Under the pieces are notes generated by a model. The model worked only from the letters and a program-made list of their open reading frames with translations, did not search any database and was not told the DNA's origin. A program made the translations under genes and the position numbers. From Nosema muscidifuracis (taxonomy: Eukaryota > Microsporidia > Nosematidae), in contig JAIOKI010000021.1 of NCBI GenBank assembly GCA_028335825.1, positions 248,001 to 312,000 of the forward strand: a stretch of DNA of 64,000 nt, written 5' to 3'. This document shows, in pieces, positions 9,511 through 19,201 of the stretch; position 1 is the first letter of the stretch; the number at the start of each line of letters is the position of its first letter.

Positions 9511-11355
9511 ATGAAAAAAAAGAATCTATTGACATTTATTAGTACAAGCTTTCATTTAATAGCAATTTTTACTCACTTTTTTTTACTTTATGATAAAAAG
9601 ATATTTCATATTATTTACACATGTTTTGAAATTTTTATAAATACAAAAATAACAAGAAAAAATGTATTTTTTATGATTTTTATTGGAGCATTTTTATATT
9701 TTGGTCTAATTATTAGTGAATTTTTAGAAGATAGACCAGTTTATTATAAAGAATTCGCTGTTAGTTCAGAACTTCCAGAAGCTTCAAGAATTGGACTTGA
9801 AATTTTAAAGAGAGGTGGAAATAGTGTAGATGCTGCTGTAGGTACATGTATAGCTGTAGGTATAGTCAATGCTTTTTCTTCTGGTATTGGTGGAGGTGGT
9901 TTTGTTTTAATTAAAAAACAAGGAGAAAAAGATAATGCTTATTTTCTTGATTTTAGAGAAAAAAGTAGTGAAAATTTTAAGTTAGAAGATTATTTATCAG
10001 ATAAATCTAAAAGTATGATAGGAGGTTTAGCTGTAGGTATTCCAGGAGAAATAAAAGGTCTTTATAAAATGCATAGTGAATTAGGTAAATTACCTTGGAA
10101 ATCTTTATTTACTGAATGTATAGAACTTTGTAAAGGATTTAAAGTAACTAAAGAATTAGAAAAAAGATTTATTAAATTTGAAAATGAAATTTTAACTGAC
10201 CCTGGTCTTAGAGAAATATATACAAGAGATGGTAAAATATTAAGAGAAGGAGATACAATAGTTAGATATAATTTTATGAAAACACTTATAAAAATAAGTA
10301 CAGATCCAGAAGATTTTTATACAGGAGAGATTGCTGATAGTTTAATTAAAATTATAAATTCTAATGGAGGAAATGTAACAGCTAACGATTTTAAGAATGT
10401 AGAACCTATAAAAAGAAATGTTTTAAGAGATACTTATAAAGGATATAATATTTATACAACAAGTTTACCTTCTTCTGGTATATTAATTATAGAAGCACTA
10501 AAACTTTTTGAGAAATATGATTTTAAAAAGATTTATGAAAAGAGTCTTAAGACTGGTAAATATGAACATATTCATATTCTAATAGAAATTCTTAAATTTG
10601 TAATGGCTAGAAGGGGAGAATTAGGTGATCCAAAATATTTATCTAATTATAAGAATATTTTAAAAGAGTTAGTTGATAATAAGAATATATCAAATATTTA
10701 TAATAAATTAAATAGAGAGAGAACACTTGATATTAAAAATTATAAACCTGATAAATATAATGTTATTGATCATGGTACTACTCATATAAATGTAATAGAT
10801 AATAATGGTCTTGTAGTCAGTTTAACTAGTACTATTAATTTAGAATGGGGTGCTAAATTAATGGATCCAGTTACTGGAATTATATTGAATAATCAAATTG
10901 ATGATTTTTATTTCCCAAAAATATCTGATAAAGAAGAAGATTACAAGAATGTACCCAATCTTGGTGCTCCTAATAAAATACCTTTAAGTTCTGCAGCTCC
11001 TATGATATTAGAAAAAGATAATGAGATTTTAGTTTTAGGAGCAGCAGGAGGAATTAGAATTCCAACTTCTTTAATAGAAGTTATTTTCTGGCTTTCTTTG
11101 GGATCTACATTAGATGAAGCTATACGTAAACCAAGACTTCATCATCAATTAGATCCAAATATTTTATACGTAGAATTTTCAGAAGATAAAAATGTGATTG
11201 AATATCTTAAATCAGTGGGTCATCAAGTAGAGACTTCTAAAACTAATTCAATTTTTACATCTGTACAAGGTATTTTGGCTAAATTTGATAATAATACAAG
11301 AAAAATTTTTGCTGTTTCTGATGAGAGAAAAGGTGGAAAGCCTGCGGGTAGATAA
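9511..11355 (+). CDS. GGT: Gamma-glutamyltranspeptidase
   Basis: N-terminal nucleophile hydrolase that removes the gamma-glutamyl group of glutathione. Visible landmarks: GGNSVDAAVGTCIAVGIVNA, SGIGGGGF, the processing site HGTTHINV with the nucleophile Thr near residue 423, NNQIDDF, PLSSAAPM and GAAGGIRIPT. All catalytic-pocket motifs are kept, so it should be active after self-cleavage. 614 aa. Two hydrophobic stretches (about 6-22 and 48-65) precede the catalytic part and suggest a type II or hairpin membrane anchor, so the enzyme probably faces outside. ATG 9511 has CCC at 9504-9506; the frame extends upstream to a TTG only. Confidence 0.93.
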   Translation: MKKKNLLTFISTSFHLIAIFTHFFLLYDKKIFHIIYTCFEIFINTKITRKNVFFMIFIGAFLYFGLIISEFLEDRPVYYKEFAVSSELPEASRIGLEILKRGGNSVDAAVGTCIAVGIVNAFSSGIGGGGFVLIKKQGEKDNAYFLDFREKSSENFKLEDYLSDKSKSMIGGLAVGIPGEIKGLYKMHSELGKLPWKSLFTECIELCKGFKVTKELEKRFIKFENEILTDPGLREIYTRDGKILREGDTIVRYNFMKTLIKISTDPEDFYTGEIADSLIKIINSNGGNVTANDFKNVEPIKRNVLRDTYKGYNIYTTSLPSSGILIIEALKLFEKYDFKKIYEKSLKTGKYEHIHILIEILKFVMARRGELGDPKYLSNYKNILKELVDNKNISNIYNKLNRERTLDIKNYKPDKYNVIDHGTTHINVIDNNGLVVSLTSTINLEWGAKLMDPVTGIILNNQIDDFYFPKISDKEEDYKNVPNLGAPNKIPLSSAAPMILEKDNEILVLGAAGGIRIPTSLIEVIFWLSLGSTLDEAIRKPRLHHQLDPNILYVEFSEDKNVIEYLKSVGHQVETSKTNSIFTSVQGILAKFDNNTRKIFAVSDERKGGKPAGR

Positions 11356-11512
11356 ACTAATAAAATTCTTCAAATTAGAAATCAAATTTTTATACATAGA
11401 ATTTTTAAAAGATAAAAGTGATTGATTATCATTTTTTAATATTTGAAAAATGCATGTTATATAAAATTTAGATTATCATTTTTTAAATATTTAGAATGAT
11501 ATTCTAAATTTT

Positions 11513-11735
11513 ATATATCGTGCACTTTATAATTATAATATTTCTAACTTTTTTATTTTATCATATCAAAATTCTTCTTGCTTTTTTATATCGTGCACTT
11601 TTCAAATATAAAATTTCATATGACTTTTCAAAATATTTAAAATTTAAATTCTTCTTGCTTTTTTATATAATGCACTTTTCAAATATAAAATTTCTAACTT
11701 TTTTATTTTGTCATATCAAAATTTTTTATTTTTTT
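11513..11735. repeat. Imperfect repeats upstream of eS10
   Basis: Units of about 65-70 bp sharing TATCGTGCACTTTT and CTAACTTTTTTATTTT. A hydrophobic 78-codon frame crossing it (11520-11756) is a product of the T-rich repeats. The remaining part of the 391-bp gap (11356-11512) shows nothing. Confidence 0.65.
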
Positions 11736-11746
11736 TTGACCCCAAA

Positions 11747-12046
11747 ATGTCATTAACAAATGCTCAGAAAGTCAAAGTTATGCAACATTTCAACAGTAAA
11801 GGTGCTTTATTAGTCTATGATAGAAAACTTGAAAAGAATGCCCTTTTAGATATCAATAACAAAAAATTACGTAGTTATATTCAGTCGTTAAAGGATAAAG
11901 GTTATATTGAAGAACATTATGTTTGGCAACAATTGTACTGTTTTGCAACTGATAGTGGAATGAAATATTTTAGTGAATCCCTTGAAATACCTGATATAAT
12001 CGATGATGGAGTAAGAATAGAAGATGTACAACAGAAAGTTGAATAA
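11747..12046 (+). CDS. RPS10: Ribosomal protein eS10
   Basis: Small-subunit ribosomal protein with the plectin/S10 domain. [20 protein letters not shown] followed by [15 protein letters not shown] and LEIPDII align with the eS10 core (MQSLKSRGYVKEQFAW, YWYLTNEGIQYL, LHLPPEIV). 99 aa; the basic C-terminal tail of animal eS10 is reduced to an acidic 15-residue end. I chose ATG 11747, four bases after a CCCC run (11740-11743); an upstream in-frame stretch from 11708 has no such signal and is not conserved. Confidence 0.92.
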   Translation: MSLTNAQKVKVMQHFNSKGALLVYDRKLEKNALLDINNKKLRSYIQSLKDKGYIEEHYVWQQLYCFATDSGMKYFSESLEIPDIIDDGVRIEDVQQKVE

Positions 12047-12360
12047 ATTAATTTATTAAAATAAATGTTTTTCTAATTATTTTTATAATATATTTTTATA
12101 TATTATAAATTATATTATGCATATATAAAAGCATAGAATAATTTGTGATATGTTTTTTATATTTTTCTATATATTATAAATTATATTAGCTTTTCTATGC
12201 ATAAAATAATTTATAATATGTTTTTTAAGTTTTTCTATATATTAAATTTTTCTTTATAATATTTTTTTTAAATTATTCTTTATAATACGTTTAACTATGT
12301 TTTTTTTCATCTCTCCTCGTCAAAATAAGAAGTTTTTAAAAAATATAATAAAATATTAAT
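12047..12360. other. AT-rich convergent gap
   Basis: Two imperfect copies of a 70-bp unit with TTTTTATATATTATAAATTA (12080-12230). No gene seen. Confidence 0.5.
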
Positions 12361-12780
12361 TTATTCAGGAATAGCTTCAACTAATCTGGCTTCAGCATTT
12401 GTAACATGAATTCCTAATTCTTTAGCACGATTGACAATTGCAATTCTTTTCTTTGCTCCTACTGAATGAGCAATCTCAGCACAATAACTTCTATTTAAAG
12501 TAATAAGAGGTTCAAGATCATCAGTATTATAAATTCTAAACTTTCTTAATCCATTTGGTAAAAGATATCTGACTACATCGGGTTTTTTATATCCAATCTT
12601 TGGCATTTTACGTTGACCTTTAAGTCCTTTTCTAACATTACTGTCAATACCTCTTGGTTTTCTCCAGGATGGTTTAACTCTGTTATATCTATCAGAGTGA
12701 TGTCTTACAAACTTGATCTTCTTTCTAAATTCCTCTTTAATAGCAATAAGTGGGTTTGGAGCTGTAAACTGATCTTCCAT
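12361..12780 (-). CDS. RPL32: Ribosomal protein eL32
   Basis: Large-subunit ribosomal protein. [41 protein letters not shown] and the C-terminal [20 protein letters not shown] block are diagnostic for eL32. 139 aa, normal length. ATG 12780 follows TTTTCACCCTAAG on the coding strand; the frame extends 13 codons further upstream, but those residues lie across the CCC signal and are not eL32-like. Convergent with eS10. Confidence 0.95.
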   Translation of the reverse strand: MEDQFTAPNPLIAIKEEFRKKIKFVRHHSDRYNRVKPSWRKPRGIDSNVRKGLKGQRKMPKIGYKKPDVVRYLLPNGLRKFRIYNTDDLEPLITLNRSYCAEIAHSVGAKKRIAIVNRAKELGIHVTNAEARLVEAIPE

Positions 12781-13829
12781 CTTAGGGTGAAAAAAAATAT
12801 TTTTTAAAAAATATTCCAATTTTGAATAAAAAATTAACTAACAATAAAAATTATATATTGCTTATAAAACACTATTAAAAATATATTTTACTTTAATGAG
12901 TTATTTGATTTACTTAGACTCGTTTAATAGTCAGATTGATATCCTTTAAAACACTATTAAAAATATATTTTAATTGTAGTGTTAATGATATTTTAAGTTG
13001 AGGGTTTTATTTTCTATTTTATTTATAATAGTAAGATATCTTTCTAATATTTAAATTTTTACTTTATTAGATTTAGTGTGTTATTTTATATTAAATTTAT
13101 GTATTGATAATTTTATAATATTAAATTTTATCTACTATTATATTATGGTTAATTAAAAAAATAACTGATTAATCACATTTTTATCATCATAAGAAAATAT
13201 TGACTATCAATTACTCTTTTTCAATGATCTTAAAGATAAATTATATTATGGTAAATTAAAAATCATCTGTTTTTTCTCAAGACAGTTTTTGACTGTATTA
13301 GTTATTAAAATTATCTTTTTACTCATTAAATACATATATTATTGTATTAAAATCTTCTAATAATTATATAACGACTATAGCATGTCGTATCTTATTTTCT
13401 TAAAATATTACTATTTTTCAATTTCACTAAATTCAAAATAACAAATTAATAAACTATATTAAATTTCTAAATGCTAAAAATGACGTCTTATCTCAAAACA
13501 AAAAAACAATGTTCTATTGAAAATTATTTTTTAGATGTATCTTGATTTATATTTTTTTAATAGTTGAATTATTAAACATGTAAAAACTATATATTAATTT
13601 AGATACTTATGTTCTAAATTTATCGAATAGATATTTTATCTCCATTCTTTTTTTATCACACTGTATATAAAAAAATTATTGTAAAATGATCACTAAAATT
13701 TATTTATTAAATTAAAGATATTTTTAATATTTTGTTCGTTAATATTTATTAATTTCCTTTTTAGGAAATTTTTGTCACATTCTAAAAGTCGAAAAAATTA
13801 ATATAAAAGAATAAAAAAATTAATTTTAT
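12781..13829. other. Long AT-rich gap, no gene seen
   Basis: 1049 bases between divergent genes. A 32-bp stretch containing AAAACACTATTAAAAATATA occurs twice (12861 and 12950). Otherwise unstructured. Confidence 0.5.
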
Positions 13830-14759
13830 ATGAAACTCGTATTAATCCTCTCAGTACTTAATTATATAAAATCAGATAGAAATAAAAACCGATGTAGAAA
13901 AATTAAACCTGAATGTGTTCCTGTATGTAGATCAGAGAGTTCATCTTCTTCAAGTTCAGAATCATCAATAAGAGAGCATCTACAAGAAAGAAATATAGAT
14001 CAGAATATTCAGTTAATACAGGGAGTATTATTACAGGTAAACTTTAATATAGAAAAATATGCAAGATGGTATACTGAAGAATTAAAAAATGGATTGATAG
14101 ATGGAGTTAATTTAGTAGATAAGCGTACAGTTGATAAATTACTTCAAGACTTTAAAACTTTAGAGCAGAGAATTATTAAATTAGGTGAACACTATAATGA
14201 TGAAATTCTAAGAGAACTTAATGATTTAATTAGTAACACAAATTCAGATCTACAGAAATCTGTACTTAAATTACTGAAATTATCTAATGCAGCTATTAAC
14301 AAGGCTCTTACAGATGCATCCCTCCCTGGACCTCCTCCTGCTCCAGTGGTAGATGTTGCATTAGATACAGATATAATTAATAAAGGATTTAAGGATTTAC
14401 TAGATGAATTAGAGCAACTATTCGGTCGTGTAACAACTGCAGAATTATCATCTGTTAATAAAATTGTAGAAGATAAACTTCAAAATCAATTAAGAGCCAT
14501 TGAAAAAATATTAACTGAATTCAATAAGAAAGTCGAATCTTACTTCAGAGATCTTAATCAAGAAACTCTTGCAATAATAGCATTAACTGTAAATAACTCT
14601 ACAAGAAGATTTGTAGGAAATATCGAAGAATTGAATAAAAAAGTGGGATACAATATTATTTCAGTTCTAGAAGGATGTAATGTACCATTCATTCCACCAG
14701 TACTAATTAATAGTCATTATAATAATGAGGAGAATTATAGAACCCACCTAGATTGTTAA
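13830..14759 (+). CDS. Secreted helical protein of unknown family, 309 aa
   Basis: Signal peptide (MKLVLILSVLNYIKS), then a short Cys-containing basic stretch with three cysteines (CRKIKPECVPVC), a Ser run, and about 230 residues of amphipathic helix with few prolines except one PGPPPAPVV hinge near residue 170. One more Cys near residue 288 and a C-terminal Cys. This layout suits a secreted spore-wall or host-interaction protein, but I recognise no family. It lacks the CCC start signal found on core genes. Gene-like composition distinct from the AT-rich flanks. Confidence 0.8.
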   Translation: MKLVLILSVLNYIKSDRNKNRCRKIKPECVPVCRSESSSSSSSESSIREHLQERNIDQNIQLIQGVLLQVNFNIEKYARWYTEELKNGLIDGVNLVDKRTVDKLLQDFKTLEQRIIKLGEHYNDEILRELNDLISNTNSDLQKSVLKLLKLSNAAINKALTDASLPGPPPAPVVDVALDTDIINKGFKDLLDELEQLFGRVTTAELSSVNKIVEDKLQNQLRAIEKILTEFNKKVESYFRDLNQETLAIIALTVNNSTRRFVGNIEELNKKVGYNIISVLEGCNVPFIPPVLINSHYNNEENYRTHLDC

Positions 14760-14799
14760 TAAAAGGTTAAAAATTCTTACATATTTAATTAATATGCAT

Positions 14800-15075
14800 T
14801 TAAAATTTCATATGTGTTAAATAATTCATTTATTCTAACTTATTACATATTAAAATGATATGTGTTAAATTAACATATATCAAATAATTCATTTATGCTA
14901 ACTTACTACATATTAAAATGATATGTGTTAAAAATAAAAGTATGTATATTTAATTAAATAAATATGTATTAAAAAGTATGTACATTTAGTTAAAAATAAA
15001 AGTATGTACATTTAATTAAATAAATATGTATTAAAAAAAATATATTAAAAATAAAATTCTGTACATTTAATTAAA
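14800..15075. repeat. Tandem repeats in convergent gap
   Basis: A 65-bp unit with AATGATATGTGTTAAA (two copies, 14806-14935), then shorter units with AAAAGTATGTACATTTA to 15070. Confidence 0.75.
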
Positions 15076-15081
15076 ATAATA

Positions 15082-16368
15082 TTATAAGTTGATAAGAAGT
15101 TTATCAATCATACGTAATATATCCTTAGCAGTAATATTTTCGTTTTCTAAAATACTTTCGATAATTAAAGTCTCATTTGGATTTTCCTCTCGAAAAGATA
15201 AAGGAACTTTTTTAGTCTTTTTTAAAATTCTAATAATATCTATCATTTCCGAATGAGTCTTCGATGGTTGTAATAATTCTAAGAGTATCAATGCTAAAGA
15301 TCTACAGTCATAAAGTTTCTGAGGATTTTGATGATCACATGAAATTTTTGATTTTCCATGATATTCATGAAAATAAAATTTATCGTTATTTTCAAATGTC
15401 TCGAAAGACGGTTGGTGTAATTTACAGACTGTTTTAGATCCAAAATCTCCAATTCTAGGAATATATGAATCATATCCATCCATAAATACATTACTAGCTT
15501 TAAGATCATTATGAGCAATCCCAATAGAGTGTAAATAAATTAGTCCTAACAGAATGTATCTGAATATATTCAATGAGAATTTTTTACAGATCTTTTTAGA
15601 ATTAGTTATACTTTTTTTATATAGAAACACAGGTATCTTCACAGATGTTTTTAATAATCCTTTATATTCAATTGTATCATTAGATATATCTTTAGATGAA
15701 GTATCATCATCTTTAAATATGTTGTGATTTCGTACATCTAAAAAATCTCTTAAACTAAATTCACAAATCTTAGTTTTCAAATACAAAAAATATTCGTTAT
15801 TCGCTGATTTATTTCTTCTAAATTTCTTAGATTCATTAAGATTATTCATTCTTGTTGATAATCCCCAACTTCTTGATTTATTAAGATTATTGCATTCTAA
15901 ATTCTTATTTATATTACATATTGGCATATTATTCTTATTTATATTACATATTGGTATATTATTCTTATTTATATTATATATTGATATATTATTCTTATTT
16001 ATATTACATATTGGTATACTCTTTGACTTATATTGAGGTTTAAGATTATCAATAGAAATTGAATTAAAATTGTTAACTAAGTTATAATTATCTACATTAT
16101 ATTTCATATTAGATCTATTACAAAAATTAATATTAGATCTTTTATCTATATTATAATTCACATTAGATCTTTTATTTAAATTAATATTAGATCTTTTACT
16201 TAAATTAATATTAGAACTTTCTATGTTATAATGAAGATTAGATCTATTACAAAAATTAATATTATATCTTTTACTTATATTAAACTTATCATTATATAAA
16301 TCAATATTTCTTATTTGTTCATCTTGTATCAAGTCTGGTGAACTAAAATCTTCATATTTATTATTCAT
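15082..16368 (-). CDS. Protein kinase C-lobe, eIF2alpha-kinase-like (downstream part of a frameshifted gene)
   Basis: 428 aa. Residues 1-195 are a low-complexity insert of Asn/Ile/Ser/Arg with two peptide repeats, one of about 10 residues (NINKNNIPIC, four copies, a 30-bp DNA repeat at 15900-16018) and one with KRSNIN. Then comes a kinase hinge (YLKTKICEFSLRDFLDVRN), the catalytic loop HNDLKASNV, GDFGS in place of the DFG region, and an RSLALILLELLQPSKTHSEM helix. The large insert between strands 4 and 5, the C-x-x-SLRDFL hinge and the spacing from LLELL to VPLSF all resemble GCN2/PEK kinases that phosphorylate eIF2alpha. HND instead of HRD is unusual. It begins within a 4-nt ATGA overlap with the N-lobe frame. 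Confidence 0.65.
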   Translation of the reverse strand: MNNKYEDFSSPDLIQDEQIRNIDLYNDKFNISKRYNINFCNRSNLHYNIESSNINLSKRSNINLNKRSNVNYNIDKRSNINFCNRSNMKYNVDNYNLVNNFNSISIDNLKPQYKSKSIPICNINKNNISIYNINKNNIPICNINKNNMPICNINKNLECNNLNKSRSWGLSTRMNNLNESKKFRRNKSANNEYFLYLKTKICEFSLRDFLDVRNHNIFKDDDTSSKDISNDTIEYKGLLKTSVKIPVFLYKKSITNSKKICKKFSLNIFRYILLGLIYLHSIGIAHNDLKASNVFMDGYDSYIPRIGDFGSKTVCKLHQPSFETFENNDKFYFHEYHGKSKISCDHQNPQKLYDCRSLALILLELLQPSKTHSEMIDIIRILKKTKKVPLSFREENPNETLIIESILENENITAKDILRMIDKLLINL

Positions 16369-16730
16369 ATTATCTGATATAAGTTCTTCATAAAATTAAT
16401 ACTAGAATAAATTTTTTTTTCTTTTATATTATGACAAAATTCTTTCTTATTACATTCTAAGAAATTTCTTTTACTTAATTTACAAGGTCTTTTACAAATC
16501 ATTAGAGCAGAATAATTCAAAATATTAGGATGTTTAATACCTGGAGGAAGTAATTCATTAACAACTGTATTTAAATGTTTAAAATTAAAATGAATTTCTT
16601 TCAATGCAAAGTTTTCATCTGTAGATTTATCATGTACCTTGTATACAGTACCAAATGATCCCTGTCCAAGCATTGATACAATATTAAATCTCTTGAAATA
16701 TTTTTCATGTTCTTTTAATAACAAAAGCAT
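16365..16730 (-). CDS. Protein kinase N-lobe (upstream part of the same gene)
   Basis: 121 aa. MLGQGSFGTVYKVHD is a Gly-rich loop, FALKEI holds the ATP-binding Lys, and NELLPPGIKHPNILNYSALM holds the helix C Glu and strand 4. The kinase then stops and continues in another frame in the neighbouring 428-aa frame, which lacks an N-lobe. The switch maps to a short T run near 16395: one extra T would join the two frames shortly after MKNLYQ-encoding DNA. This can be a real mutation, a homopolymer sequencing error, or ribosomal frameshifting; I see no canonical slippery heptamer. Start preceded by TATCC. Confidence 0.7.
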   Translation of the reverse strand: MLLLLKEHEKYFKRFNIVSMLGQGSFGTVYKVHDKSTDENFALKEIHFNFKHLNTVVNELLPPGIKHPNILNYSALMICKRPCKLSKRNFLECNKKEFCHNIKEKKIYSSINFMKNLYQII

Positions 16731-16833
16731 AAGGATAAAAAAAAATAATTTTTATTTATAGAAATGAAAAAAATTAAAACATCCATCAAAACGAGAATTT
16801 TTAAGAAAACAAACATATTTTTGATCAATTATT

Positions 16834-16979
16834 TTTAAAGGAGAAATCGACAGCTTTATTTTTAATTTATTATTTAAAAAACTGAGAAATAACAAATAAA
16901 AAATATAAATTTCAAATTTATATTTTTCATAAAAAAGATATTTATTTTTTAAATTAAATAAGTGTTTTTCTCCTTTAAA
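16834..16979. repeat. Nested inverted repeat (MITE-like)
   Basis: 13-bp exact inverted ends, TTTAAAGGAGAAA at 16834-16846 and its complement at 16967-16979, enclose a perfect central palindrome at 16900-16926 (13-bp arms around one base). No coding capacity. It lies in the 707-bp gap upstream of the kinase start. Confidence 0.6.
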
Positions 16980-17084
16980 GAAATTTAAAATTTAATTAAA
17001 TTTAGAAAAAACTCTATTATCATATTTTTTAATTTAAGTTGTCAGATTTATAAATTTACAATAATTTACATAGATGTATGAATA

Positions 17085-17385
17085 TTTTTATTTATTAGAT
17101 GATACATTTACATAGATGTATGAATATTTTTATTTATATAAATTTATGAGTTGATAAATTTATTAGATATTAAATTTATAGCTGACACATTTATAAATAA
17201 TTAATAATAAATAACAAATTTAATTAATAAATATAACATGTAACATATAAAAAATAATAAATAACATATTTAATTAATAAATATAACATATAAGATATAA
17301 AAAATAATAAACAACAAATTTAATGAACAAATATAACATGTAACATATAAAAAATAATAAATAACAAATTTAATATAACAAATAA
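17085..17385. repeat. Tandem repeats downstream of E(z)
   Basis: Two copies of CATTTACATAGATGTATGAA (17046-17125 region), then about four copies of a 56-60 bp unit containing TTTAATTAATAAATATAACA (17190-17385). Confidence 0.75.
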
Positions 17386-17437
17386 AAAATACATTTCTTT
17401 ATAAAATTATTTTTTTTTATATTTCTTCTTTAAAACA

Positions 17438-19108
17438 CTAATCAACCAATCCAAACATCTCCTTAATTTCTTTCTTATAATTATAATTAAAAAATAATTC
17501 TTCTCCAATTTTTATATCACGTAAAGCAAAAAAACAAATTCTTCTTAATTTATCAATTTCAATTATTTTACTATAAATATTTGGATATTTTGAGTGATTA
17601 ATAAATCTTGAATTATTTCCAATATAATTCGCATCAATAAATCCTGTTTTATTTTCAAAAGAATAATCAAATAAATACGATACCTTATTTGAATCATAAA
17701 AATTTGATCTTCTTTGTCCTTCATCTTTAGTTATAATTTCACCTACATATTCTATAACGAATTCACCTTGTTTTATAAATTCTTTAGCAAAACATCCATA
17801 TCCTGATATATTACTAGGATATACATAAGTCTTCTTTACTATAAATTTTGTAATAATATTATTCTCACAATTATTACATTTACAATATATGCTACATTCT
17901 TTATTAAGTCTAATACACCTACAAAAAGAATCACATCCTTTCTTACAAGAACATCCTTTAAATAAAAAATCACAATTTGTACACAAACATCTTAAATCAC
18001 ATCCTGTATCGTTAATAAAACACTCACATAATGAATTATCATTACATGGACCAGAATGAGAACATATATTAAAAAATGTCTTTATATTTCTTTTAAACTT
18101 ATATTTACTGATATCTAAATTTTTAACTCTTTGTTTTGATTTCCCAAAAGTAAATGAAATATAATCACATGAGATGTTCTCATTATATTTAACAAATATA
18201 TTAAATGAAGTTAAACATTCGTCATAATTGAACATCTTGTATATATTATATATAAATTTTTGATCTAAATTATTTTTTTTATCTGAAATAATTGTAGAAG
18301 GTCTACCTAACTTATCACAATAACAACTCTTAGATTTTTTACTTATGCATGAGTCTGAACTTATTTTATGAATTTTACATCCAAACAAACAACAAAGACT
18401 GCAGAAAAATTTAGAAAAGCTTTTAAAATCAAAATTTGAATCTTTGATAAGTCTTATTTCTTTAAATTTATTGTCGTTTGAAATATTCTTTTTATGTATT
18501 GAATTTGATTCTTTTATAGATTTTTGTGATTTATTGTCGTTTATAAATTTCTTTTTGTGTATTGAATTTGATTCTTTGACAGATTTTTGTGATTTATTGT
18601 CGTTTGAAATATTCTTTTTATGTATTGAATTTGAATCTTTGATAATTATTTTTTCTTTAAATTTCATATCGTCGTAAAATTTTTTTATATCATCAAAATC
18701 AATATCAAAGAAATCAGAAACTTCTTTAAGTTTTTGATTAAGTGTACCTTCACTATCTTTTATAGTCTTATTAATAAATCTAATTAATATTTCTGTATTC
18801 TCTGTATAGGGTTCATCGTTTATATTGGTATCTTTATAAAAATGTACATCAATCTGTTTATTATTTAAAAGAAGGGGCTTGTATTTTAGAACTGGCTCTA
18901 TTTTACCTGATACGTTTGTATTTGATTCGTGATAGAATCGTGTTTTGGGTAAAGATGGTATATACGGAATAATACCTGTAACTGATTCTAGCTTGATAAT
19001 TTTTGGTATAATTTTGGGTAAAGTTTTTACATTCTCATTCGCTTTTCTTAATATCTCTAATCTTTCTTTATTGTATTCTTTTTTAACTTCTTCTAAACGG
19101 CGAATCAT
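17438..19108 (-). CDS. EZH2: Enhancer-of-zeste-type histone H3K27 methyltransferase (PRC2 catalytic subunit)
   Basis: 556 aa. The C-terminal third is a Cys-rich CXC domain (about residues 345-415, with CECF, CLCTNC, GCSCKKGC, CRCIRLNKECS) followed directly by a SET domain (about 423-550: SGYGCF, EYVGEI, RFINHS, GEELFFNYNY). CXC followed by SET with no post-SET cysteines is the E(z) arrangement. A SANT-like segment (FVKYNENISCDYISFTFGKS) precedes the CXC. The SAM-binding NHS and GEELF motifs are intact. A 21-residue peptide containing SNSIHKKNISNDNKSQKS is repeated three times near residues 150-215. Its divergent neighbour is the EED homologue, its expected partner. Confidence 0.9.
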   Translation of the reverse strand: MIRRLEEVKKEYNKERLEILRKANENVKTLPKIIPKIIKLESVTGIIPYIPSLPKTRFYHESNTNVSGKIEPVLKYKPLLLNNKQIDVHFYKDTNINDEPYTENTEILIRFINKTIKDSEGTLNQKLKEVSDFFDIDFDDIKKFYDDMKFKEKIIIKDSNSIHKKNISNDNKSQKSVKESNSIHKKKFINDNKSQKSIKESNSIHKKNISNDNKFKEIRLIKDSNFDFKSFSKFFCSLCCLFGCKIHKISSDSCISKKSKSCYCDKLGRPSTIISDKKNNLDQKFIYNIYKMFNYDECLTSFNIFVKYNENISCDYISFTFGKSKQRVKNLDISKYKFKRNIKTFFNICSHSGPCNDNSLCECFINDTGCDLRCLCTNCDFLFKGCSCKKGCDSFCRCIRLNKECSIYCKCNNCENNIITKFIVKKTYVYPSNISGYGCFAKEFIKQGEFVIEYVGEIITKDEGQRRSNFYDSNKVSYLFDYSFENKTGFIDANYIGNNSRFINHSKYPNIYSKIIEIDKLRRICFFALRDIKIGEELFFNYNYKKEIKEMFGLVD

Positions 19109-19201
19109 TTAAAATTTGAGTATAAAGGGTTGTTTTATATTTTGTATGTATTTAGAAATAAATAAATTACTATCAGAAAATAATCAAATAACCCTTAAAT
19201 A
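19109..19201. promoter_or_regulatory. Shared 93-bp bidirectional promoter of E(z) and EED
   Basis: The two start codons face away from each other across 93 bases. A CCC signal is present for each: GGG at 19127-19129 for the minus gene and CCC at 19192-19194 for the plus gene. The two genes are probably coexpressed (inference). Confidence 0.6.

Noticed and set aside
11520-11756. 78-codon hydrophobic plus-strand frame
   Set aside because: It is formed by T-rich imperfect repeats, overlaps the eS10 start and has no start signal.
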